Positions 49,660 through 61,600 of a DNA stretch of 64,000 bases are shown here, piece after piece. Both the position numbers and the translations under genes were made by a program. Source of the DNA: Branchiostoma floridae (lineage: Eukaryota; Chordata; Leptocardii; Amphioxiformes; Branchiostomatidae); assembly GCF_000003815.2 (NCBI RefSeq), contig NC_049990.1:12950771-13014770 (forward strand), given 5' to 3'. Every line of letters begins with the position of its first letter. The first letter of the stretch is position 1. The notes beneath the pieces are model-generated. The model was not told where the DNA came from. It did not search any database and saw nothing but the letters and a program-made list of their open reading frames with translations.

Positions 49660-52600
49660 ATGGTAAGTTTTATTTCAATGTAAACTGCTGCCAAATGGCT
49701 TAAGCTTGGCGTCTTCAGTTTAGCAGTCCTTGAACCCCCGGCCGGTGACTGTTACAGAGACAAGTTTTGTTGGCGTTCAGGGATTAACGTTAACCTAACG
49801 TTTTGTCAAGTTCTCAGTCATAATGAATATATCTAACGTTACCTTGAGGATACCTGTGGTGCCACGCCTGTCTCAGTCCGAGACCTGCATGACTCCTTCA
49901 CCTCCAGTAGAGTAGAGACTAGAGTAGCAGTAGAGTAGAGACTACTAGCAGTAATAAGCAGTAGAGTACTGAGTAGACTATCAGTAGAGTAGAATAGAGT
50001 AGTGTAGTGTAGAGTAGAGTAGCAGTAGTGTAGAGTAGAGTCTGACTTCTACAGTAGAGTGGAGTAAAAACTCAGCTTTGCAGCAGGGTTTTACATGAAT
50101 TTCTGTAAAGATGTTTTCAGCACAACGGTTCCGGCATGGATTAAACCGAAAGAAGTGGAAAATCATCAAGGTAGCACTATCAAAGGGGTTTTCGGAAAAC
50201 CCTGTCCAGTCCAAACAGGGAAATGGGGCGGAAAACCCTGTCCAGTCTAAAAAGAGGGTCTGCATAGGGGTTCCTGTCAATGCTTAAAACTATTACTTCA
50301 GACAGAACCTACACTAAACTGATACACATAACTATAGAATCGGCAGCATAATGAGTGATCCAAAGGTACAACATGCACACAAAGTCAGTTCTGTCAAATG
50401 CAAAGTACCCAATTAACACTTATCTGGTAGGACATGAGGGGAGAGAATTACACCCATTGTCCATCAAACAATGGATAGTGAGTGTCCATCAATTTCGGGT
50501 TGTTAAATAGTGGCAATACGTTACAAAGACAGGCTTTGAAAGGTTTTCTTTGAATGATAAGTGTGCAGCACTCATTTTGAGAGCTGGTCTGTTTAAATCC
50601 TGGTTTAAGAATGACCTTAGTACACAATGTTAAAACATTACATATATTTTACAATGCACTACAATAAAGCCGAGATGGTATTTTTCAAACCCTAGTAGAA
50701 GTTGTGAGCTGTATAGAACTATGTATCCTTTTAAAAATAATGTGTTTTATTTGCAAAATTATGCCGTAAGGCTAATAGCATGTTCAGTCTCAAAGAGTAG
50801 AAGTTTTTTATATGATGCACAGAAGTATCAATGATGGATGATTTTTGTTAAGTTATAATTTTTGTATGACATTGTGTCACACTTCAAGTTGATGTTATTT
50901 CTGTGCTTAGCCATATCAAAGATAAAAAATGTTGTTGTATACTAGTACTTAGTAGCTTACAACGTATACCCCCATGCAGACCCTCTTTTCAGACTGGACA
51001 GGGTTTTCCGCATTCCGGACTGGACAGGTTTTTCCGAAAACCCCTATCAAAGAACCTGTATCGTTACTTAGGCGTCGACATCGGAATTAGAACTATGCCG
51101 TATATGCTGTGTACCTGCCCTGTAAACTGACTATTGGCTAGCCTGGGTACCATTCTCTGCTGGTTGGCTTTGGGTTGCTTTACCCGGCCCAAGGCTAAGG
51201 CACCGACCTGCTTTTGTCAGCCTGTCTGATTAGCTGCCCTTTGAGATTTGGCAGCCAGAGCTTGTAGCCGTGGGTTGTTTAGAGTGGTGTGGCTCTCCTC
51301 AAGCATGGAACGAAATTCCTGTTCGAGAGACAGCCTTAAGCAATGCTAATCATTTTCACTTGTCTTCATTATTGAGGAAAGTTGCACATATTGCCTTTCC
51401 CAAGGACCCAAGCTTTGTGTCATATTAACAGATTCAAACCCAGAACCTCCCGGTATGAGTGAAACACCCTGCCGTTACGCCACACAACGCCACGGTGATG
51501 CCATAAATGTCCTGACAAGCCACCAAAAGACTGGAGATGCTACCCTGAATGGTTCATACCAGCCCCCAAATCAGTGATTCATTTGTTAAGGGGATGCAAT
51601 TAGAAATAATATGGTACAATCAATATTTATATAATAAGCTATTACAGTGTATTAGACCTTTCAAACACTTTCTGAAGGTGTCTTGTTTGTGAGTGTGAAC
51701 TTTTGTGGACTGTTTATTTTCATACTGCATTATTTACAAATTTTTAAAATAGTCTTCTTCTTCCTCCACTACAGTCTACTGCCCAGGATGATCGATACTC
51801 CTTCATTGCAGAGTGGTACGACCCAAATGCTGCTCTGATGAGGAGGTACCAGTTCCTGTACTATCCAAAGGACAGTTCCATTGAAATGGTGAGATCTAAA
51901 CATTTCAGATAGTCTAAAAGTAATTAATAGCAATTCGCAAGCAACTAGATATGATTTGGGAGACAGTCCGATGTTAAGCATCTACTACGTTACATTACTG
52001 ACACGAAATCATGACATAATTTGTCCCACTGAGATCAATTAACCCAACAAACATGTACCATATAGCACCAAACAAAGTACACAGCACTGGACAAAGTTAT
52101 TTTGTATTGAAAGTGGTACTGGAAAATTAATTAGCACCTACGAATTATTATCCTGTTGAATGTTGCTTTGGCAGCACATTGCAAAGGGCAAGATTTTTCT
52201 TGTCCTTCCCCCTCTGAAGGCCGCCACCCCAAATAATTTTCTGAAGGAAGTTCGAGATGTAAGAATCCAGCTGATTGAATGTATGTATTGTATGTATCAC
52301 GTCAACATTTTCTGTCAGGCATGTTTGGTGGTACTGTTTTTATGACATTGTACAATAATCTATTATTTCCTTTATTCTAGTTTGACATCAAGAACCATCG
52401 TACATTCTTAAAGCGTACTAAATACGAGGGAGTTAGCCAGGAAGACTTGTACATCGGAAGCACAGTGGAAGTATTTTCTCGGCAACTGCACTTTGTTGAC
52501 TATGGAGACGGCTTTACAGCCAGGAGCCTTGGTGACAAAAAGGAAAAGTAAGTCACTTCTGGTATCGGACTGGAGTTTCCCTTAAGATTTAGGAGGTTAG

Positions 52601-55600
52601 CGGACAGCACAAAATTGATACAACCCATGGGCTTTTCAGGATATACAACAAATCTATGCTCAGCTGTAACGATCACCAAGCAATAGGGAGCAAAAGTTAG
52701 ACAGACAAGAGTGCACTTCCAGCCTATTACACCAACCTTCCGCCAACTCCGGTCAGATTTGAACTCCGACCCGGAACCTTCTGAACACCTGTGAGACAGT
52801 GGTCATGATTTATCGTATCTAATTATCCAGATATTACATGTATGTGATAACTAGAATTTGGCAACCCTTTTTTCAGAAATGCAGAAAAGAATCTGTGTAC
52901 TGCCTTTTGTCGAACTACTCGCACACAATATCATATCATTGTCTCATTGGCCCAGGCCGTATAGTATTGACCAAGGTCACATACCAAAGAGCCCAAAATC
53001 GATCTTGACCTATGTCTTCCCAACATCTATCACATCGACCCACATACCAAATATCATATTCATAAATTATTAATGATTGTAATCCACCAAGAGGTTCATG
53101 CATTATGTAGCAGACTCCACCCTGCAGTAAATCTGGCTTAACCTCCTCACAAGGTAGATCTGGCCCATCATGACTAAATCCTTCACTGCCAGATTTAGAC
53201 TGTCCATACCTGTTGCAGGCTTTACGATTAATATTTTCTACTTTCTAACTGTCAGTGTTAATTTCTGATGACAGGACCCTGGGAATGATCAAGCCTGATG
53301 CATTGGACAGGATGGGCATGATCCTGGACATGATAAGTCACAAAGGGTTACTGGTTACAAAGGCAAAGATGGTACTGTTGTCCAGGTAGGTTGAATCATT
53401 CTCTCACATTCATTGAATTATGTTTTCATATTGTTGTAAGTTTTTGCTGGTGTGTGTTGTATTGATTTCTTTAATGACAGAATCAGGAGGGATGAACACT
53501 GACGCAAGGTACCACAGTTTGGCAGTGGCTAGAGAGTTTGCCACTGTCACTTTGGCAGTAAAGCTAAGGCAGTAAGGGCACAACCCACGTACGTGCAAAT
53601 ACATGCTGTCTACATGCAAAAACGTGGGCAATCATTTGGGATCCGTAAGTAGTATAAGTAACCGCCTCCGTACTTGTAGGGAATACGACTGATTTTGGAG
53701 CATGCAGACACAGCATAGAACTTTACGTGCAGGCAAAACTTCATGTTTCCGTGTTGACGTACTCCCTCCCTGCTCTTGCCAGTCGTTCCCCACGTTTTCA
53801 GAAATACTTGGCGGACATGGCCCCCCCAAAAAAACGTATGGACAAATTGCACTTACGACGGGTTGTGCCCATAGCTTAAAGGAGGGATCTGGCTCCCCAC
53901 CCTTGTAAGGTTTTGACAAATTTGCATCTACCTTGAAGTTCCTTCCCGTTGGTGAAGGGCATAACACAATGTTGCCAAGGACACTGCCAAGCTATAGATT
54001 GGCCCAGATGTCCATATTGTATCTTTACCGGCCTGTCAGGACTCCATTCTCCACTAATCGTATGGGTTACTGTACATGTTGTAGACAGTACTTTAAAAAT
54101 GGTTTTACCCTTGGCCTGACTGTCTGTAAACTGCTACCATCAAGTTTAACTCTCATTATTCCACAGGATACAATGTAGCAATGCACTGCCAGTTGAGAAA
54201 AATTGAATTTAAAGAGATTTAAAGAGATGTACCAGAATCAGTAATGCTGATGAGCTATGTACACTTCAGATACTTAGGTGTTCAAGACTAGGCCCCCTTA
54301 ATAATGTTTTTTTATGTGCCTGTATTATGGCACCCGGTGCTGGTGGAATTATGAGTTGATGTTACCCCAACATACCGGTAGTAAGAATATGCTTTATGGC
54401 AATATCAATAAGTGGTGTAGGAATTCTGAAATTGGTAATTGTTACGACCAAAGGGCATTTATACTGGCTACACAAATACAATAACTTACTGAAGTAGAAT
54501 TTTTAGTAGATTGTATGTCACTGCCAATTTGACTGGAGGAATACATCAATAAGAAGAACTTGTTTTTCAGGGCAGAGGCTGCACAGTTCTATATGGAACA
54601 TCAGTCCAAGCCCTTTTTCAAGTAAGTGCTATCAATTTAAAATCTGACTCATCAAAATTCCTTAATATCTCACTAAATGTCAATTTGAAGTTGGTAAGTT
54701 TATCTTCCATACAAATTATTAATTTGACAATTTTAGGAAGTAAACCAAGTTGTAGTTTCAGTGCAAATTCAATGTTTATCCCTTTCTTAGTGGACTTCTG
54801 GACTATGTGACTTCTGGACCTGTAGTTGCCATGGAGATTATGGGAGGTAATGCTATCGGAGTGTGGAGAGAGATGATTGGCCCAACCAATCCCAGTGATG
54901 CTCGTAGTCAGAACTCACAAAGTCTGAGGGCTAAGTATGGTACAGGTGAGACACACCTGCTTTTTTCTCTGATCTAGTGTAATACAGGTGAGACAACACC
55001 TACTTTTTTCTCTGATCTAGTGTAGTACAGGTGAGACACACCTGCTTTTTCCTCTGATCTAGTGTAGTACAGATGAGACACACCTGCTTTTTCTCTGATC
55101 TAGTGTGCCTAGGTGAGACACACCTGCTTTTTCCTCTGATCTAGTGTAGTACAGGTGAGACACACCTGCTTTTTCCTCTGATCTAGTGTGTCCAGGTGAG
55201 ACACACCTGCTTTTTCCTCTGATCTAGTGTAGTACAGGTGAGACACACCTGCTTTTTTCTCTGATCTAGTGTGTCCAGGTGAGACACACCTGCTTTTTCC
55301 TCTGATCTAGTGTAGTACAGGTGAGACACACCTGCTTTTTCCTCTGATCTAGTGTAGTACAGGTGAGACACACCTGCTTTTTCTCTGATCTAGTGTAGTA
55401 CAGGTGAGACACACCTGCTTTTTCCTCTGATCTAGTGTAGTACAGGTGAGACACACCTGCTTTTTTCTCTGATCTAGTGTGTCCATGTGAGACACACCTG
55501 CTTTTTCCTCTGATCTAGTGTGTCCAGGTGAGACACACCTGCTTTTTCCTCTGATCTAGTGTAGTACAGGTGAGACAACACCTGCTTTTTTCTCTGATCT

Positions 55601-58600
55601 AGTGTAGTACAGGTGAGACACACCTGCTTTTTTCTCTGATCTAGTGTAGCACAGGTGAGACAACACCTGCTTTTTTCTCTGATCAAGTGTAGTACAGGTG
55701 AGACACACCTGCTTTTTCTCTGATCTAGTGTAGTACAGGTGAGACACACCTGCTTTTTTCTCTGATCTAGTGTAGTACCGGTGAGACACACCTGCTTTTT
55801 CTCTGATCTAGTGTAGTACAGGTGAGACACACCTGCTTTTTCCTCTGATCTAGTGTAGTACAGGTGAGACACACCTGTTTTTTCCTCTGATCTAGTGTGT
55901 CCAGGTGAGACACACCTGCTTTTTCCTCTGATCTAGTGTAGTACAGGTGAGACACACCTGCTTTTTTCTCTGATCTAGTGTGTCCAGGTGAGACACACCT
56001 GCTTTTTCCTCTGATCTAGTGTAGTACAGGTGAGACACACCTGCTTTTTCCTCTGATCTAGTGTAGTACAGGTGAGACACACCTGCTTTTTCTCTGATCT
56101 AGTGTAGTACAGGTGAGACACACCTGCTTTTTCCTCTGATCTAGTGTAGTACAGGTGAGACACACCTGCTTTTTTCTCTGATCTAGTGTGTCCATGTGAG
56201 ACACACCTGCTTTTTCCTCTGATCTAGTGTGTCCAGGTGAGACACACCTGCTTTTTCCTCTGATCTAGTGTAGTACAGGTGAGACAACACCTGCTTTTTT
56301 CTCTGATCTAGTGTAGTACAGGTGAGACACACCTGCTTTTTTCTCTGATCTAGTGTAGTACAGGTGAGACAACACCTGCTTTTTTCTCTGATCAAGTGTA
56401 GTACAGGTGAGACACACCTGCTTTTTCTCTGATCTAGTGTAGTACAGGTGAGACACACCTGCTTTTTTCTCTGATCTAGTGTAGTACAGGTGAGACACAC
56501 CTGCTTTTTTCTCTGATCTAGTGTAGTACAGGTGAGACACACCTGCTTTTTTTCTCTGATCTAGTGTAGTACAGGTGAGACACACCTGCTTTTTTCTCTG
56601 ATCTAGTGTAGTACAGGTGAGACAACACCTGCTTTTTCCTCTGATCTAGTGTAGTACAGGTGAGACACACCTGCTTTTTTCTCTGATCTAGTGTGTCCAG
56701 GTGAGACACACCTGCTTTTTTCTCTGATCTAGTGTGTCCAGGTGAGACACACCTGCTTTTTCCTCTGATCTAGTGTAGTACAGGTGAGACAACACCTGCT
56801 TTTTTCTCTGATCTAGTGTGTCCAGGTGAGACACACCTGCTTTTTCCTCTGATCTAGTGTAGTACAGGTGAGACAACACCTGCTTTTTTCTATGATCTAG
56901 TGTAGTACAGGTGAGACAACACCTACTTTTTTCTCTGATCTAGTGTAGTACAGGTGAGACAACACCTACTTTTTTCTCTGATCTAGTGTAGTACAGGTGA
57001 GACAACACCTACTTTTTTCTCTGATCTAGTGTAGTACAGGTGAGACAACACCTACTTTTTCCTATGATCTAGTGTAGTACAGGTGAGACAACACCTGCTT
57101 TTTCCTATGCACTTTTTAAAGTTTTCAAAATTAAAAAATCGCTACATGTAACAAGTTGTTTCCAAAGTTAGGGTGCATACTTTATTTGAGGTTATTGCAG
57201 CAATAAATGGTGAAAGAGGCTAAAATAGGGCAGTGATTTTTATAAGCTGCAGCAGGCAAATGACAAGTTTGTAGAGCCAATGACATTAGGCATTTATGCA
57301 AAATAACCCAGGAAAAACATCTGATTTAGAAATTTCAATTCACCCAGTTCAAGGTCTGTTCAAACTTAGTGTAGAATTGGTGCGCATCTTATTTGAGTTT
57401 TTCCAATGATTTTAACTTTCAGTCCCACAGATCTGTCTGAGACTTGCCCCAAATCGGGTGCGTACTTTATTTGAGAAAATACAGTAGCTGCATTACTTTT
57501 TGAAGGACCCTCATATGAGTACCCATGTCTCCTTATCTGTCCGCCCGAGTCTGCCAAATCTGCAAAAGATTGCAGAAAAGGAGATCAGTGTTTTTGGCAC
57601 ATCAACTAATGATGCAAGCGAATGATTGATTGAAAGAAACATATGAGTTCAGGCAAAAGTCGCAATGCACACTTCTCACCTCACCTCACCTCACCGGTCC
57701 CATAGCCTCACCGGCGGTAGGGGCAGCACATCCATCAACATGGATGCACACTTACCAGCTCAAAACTACCTAATATGGGGGTGGTTCAGGATTTGGCCTG
57801 TTTCATTGCAACTAGGAGCGTTCAGACGGGGCCACATTAACCATGCTCTGGTGGTTTTGGCTCGGAACCCGAGGTGTAAGGCTTGTGCATGTGAACAGGA
57901 CATAAAATACATTCTGTAAGATAATGCCTGCACAATGTTGCACTCTTGTGTTTCTCATAATGATTGTTTTTCTATTTCCTCTGTATTTATCTAGTGGAAC
58001 CCATGATGTCGTGGGTTTCAACAATGTGCATTACATCATCGCAATCATCATATTATATTAGATATAGTATAATTTTTTTATGAAAACATGTTTCATTCTT
58101 TGAAGATAACACCAGAAATGCAGTACATGGTTCAGACTCCAAGGAATCTGCTACAAGAGTAAGTATCCCCAAGTCTGTCATTTTGTTGTACTGCAAAGTT
58201 TATCTTCTAACACTGTAACAGGTTTGAACTGAAGATATGGTTACCGTAACTATTGTGATGACAGGTTAAAAAGCTAACCAGCAATGTACATTGTATACTA
58301 TAAAAAAAAGGCTCTCAAAATCTCATCATTATGTTGGGCCCAAATATGTATTCAATTTGTCAAGTTTAGTTATGCAGCCCTAGTACAGGCTTTATTATAT
58401 CACCATGTATGCCTTGGAGTAGGAGTTGCAAAAAAGTTTAAACATGTACTTTTTTATTTTATACATGTATTGCATGTACATGTAACTATTTGTCTTCAGC
58501 TGTTTTAAGACCTGTGACATGCTCTCAACAGTTGTTGTTTGTCCACTGTGGATGTCATTCATAGTGCAAGTCAGTATATGGTCATATATGTACTTAAGTG

Positions 58601-61600
58601 CAGGAAATGTTCCATCTTCATTCTATTAGGAAGCTGAGTTTTTCTTCCCATCTGCTGGCCCGAGTCGTGCCAATACTGCCCAGTTCAGCAACTGCACCTG
58701 CTGTGTCATCAAGCCTCATGCTGTCCTGGCAGGTGAGCAGCACTGTGCAGAATGGTCACCTGCAATCAAGCATTTTAATGCTATTATTGATATCAAAAGT
58801 GACCATTCTCTGCAATTGTCAAACTACCAATTAGGGCTGTGTACCTGTGTACCGTACCTAAAAATTGTTTAGGTACAGGTCTGGACCTAAACATCTGTGT
58901 ACCTGTACCTGTACCTAAACACACTAAATCACTTATTTTTACCAATTTTTAAGATTGCTGGACAAGGAAATCCCGAATCAACAATGACAATTGTGATAAT
59001 CTTATACAGTTGAAACTCAACAAAACTTGTTTTGGGATTCAAATATGCAATTCCCTGTATAAAGATGACAATTTATCACTAAAAAAGACAGTTAGCTACA
59101 TGTTTAACTTACATAAATTATACAGTCATTTGTACTTGGTTAAAATTCTTTAGGTATAGGTGCAGGTCCGTACCTGTACCACCCATGTACCTGTATCTGT
59201 ACCTGTACCTGAAATTTGTTTAGGTACACAGCCTACTACCAATGAAGTTGGGAATATCAAACTTTGATTTACTTTGACTTATATTTGTGTATAATAACAA
59301 GTTTATTGATGTCCAAAACAATGCCCAAGGGTTAATTGTAACTTGGTCAGGATTATCTTGACACCTGGTATTACCTTGAAGATCGCTAAGCAACTTTTGT
59401 TCCTTCCTTGGCTTAGGTAACGATAGTTGACCTTTATCCGTGGGGTAACCTACATGTATATTCGTTGTTTTCAAAAGCAGGGTATTAAATGGGGCTATCA
59501 TGCCAACGAATGTGAGTTCAAACTGCTGTAGCGCTATGTTTTGAAACTATTACAATATGAAGCAACCGTCCGTCGACTTGATATCTCCAAATGTGCTGTT
59601 TTGAACGGATATAGGTTACCCCACGGATAAAAGTGAGTTTGTCGAGTTTAGGACCCCTTTAAAAATTCATCAAAACTTGACCACTCTCTGGCAACTAGCA
59701 ATGGAGTGCCACGAGTTCGAGTGCATGACAAAGCGTGCCATGTTAGGGCACCTACCGTAACGGTTGTAATACAGTATGTGTTTTTTACCTTCATTTGACA
59801 ACTTTTAATAAAACTACAGGAAATGCACTAACTTAAAGGTCATTCATCTTACATGTATGTTGAGCACCTGTACCCTACATCATGTAAAAATTTGCCAACT
59901 ATATATATGTTGATGGCAATTACAAACTGCACTAACATGTACATGAATGATTGTAGCTACATCACACAGCTGCAAGCGTAAGACAGCACCAGTCAAAGTC
60001 CAGGACTGTGCATGTCTGAGTTAGCATGACGTGTCTCTGCATAATTTTACCTGGCAGTGCTAATTTCTTCAGTTGCAAACAAGTTTCGTCAGTTTGATGC
60101 TTCGAGTCAGTTGGGATGGATAAAATGGACTTTCCAACCGCTATATAAACACCCTTTCATGCAGCCGTTTACTTTTTGGTTACTAGGTATTCTTTTGATA
60201 ATACATTTTTATGTCCTTAAAGTCTTTGATAAGGGCACTCTCTATAATAATAGCCTTCAAGTTATTATTTGGTGGAGGTATGTGTTTGTGGAACTCTAGT
60301 TTGTAAATAAAGCTTCTTTGTTTCTCCCCTTCAGGCCAGACAGGGAAAATTGTCCAGGCTATTGTGGATGCTGGGTTTGAGATCTCTGCTCTGCAGATGG
60401 TAAGTTCATTTGCTATTCATCATAATCCTAATTTTCAGTGTTGTGAAGAACATCATTATTATCATGTTGCTGTCTTGCAGTATCAACGGCAATAAATGTT
60501 ACCTAGCACTGTGGATTTCACCCAGTCATGCAAAACACTCGCTGACTGGAACAAGTTACTTGTTAATGAAAATTTACTTTACTTCAATCAAAACAGACCG
60601 AGGTCATGTCAATGTAAAAATAAGTCCTCTCTCCCAGTCATCATTGCACTGTTCAAAAAGATCTTCTAACACCCATACCATATTTTCTCGATTAACTTTT
60701 TAGACGTTCAAAATCCAAATTAAAGGGGTCGCATTTGACACTGGTAAAGTCGGGTTGCTTCATTTGTAAAGTGTCTTTCCCAAGTCAATCAGAATACATT
60801 TCTTTCCCATACAAAGAACAATTTGGAGATATGTCCACCCGCCACTGGTTGCAAAATTTCAGAAAGGCTGACAATAGTATTAGGTCAAAAGTATGTCTAC
60901 ATGTATCAGATTACTTTACAGCTAAAGAATTCCTTGCATTCTAAATGACTCTGGTCCCTTTCCTTTTCATTGTGGAAAAATTATTAATTATAATAATCAT
61001 AAATTATTGTAACAATTTTAGACGGTTAAAATGTTCAGAACCATTTTCCTACTGTGCCCTTTACCAGAACTGCACTTATTGTACGACAGTTACTGTTGGA
61101 TGCAGTTAGTCAACTTTGGTCCCCTGTTGTACCTCATCATGCTTGTACCTTAAAGTTTGTAGTTGCCCACAAATTTAAAGCGTCATGCAAACCTGGGTCA
61201 CAGTCGCCTTACAAGATTTGTAGGTGTTCAAGGCAGGCGCAGAACACGGGAATATTCAGGCCGGACAATGAAGGCCGGAGTAAAACACACTCCACTGTTC
61301 AATTGTACATTTTAAATATGTATTTACGGTTATTATTATATTTTTTAATAACATATGCTATGTAAAAAATGAAGGCGAAAATGGCAAAATTGATAAAAAG
61401 TGTACATTCACTGAGCAAACTACAAGAACAGTGAAGTCATCACCCAGTTTTGAGTTTCAATTGGCTGCCACTCTTTTCTGAGTTTTGATTGGGTAAATTC
61501 GGAACAAAATTGAAAACCCTACAAAAACAAATAGTTTACCTTAAATATTCATTAAATATAGTGAATGATTAAAAAGAGTTTGACTTCTGTTTGTGATGTG

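Noticed and set aside
52735-52815. Possible minus-strand tRNA-like segment (GGAGTTCAAATCTGACC)
   Set aside because: A box-B-like string only; the acceptor and anticodon arms do not form. It may be a decayed SINE.
55183-56879. Many minus-strand ORFs of the [13 protein letters not shown] type
   Set aside because: They are translations of the 41-43 bp minisatellite, change frame with each T-tract indel and lie in an NME7 intron.
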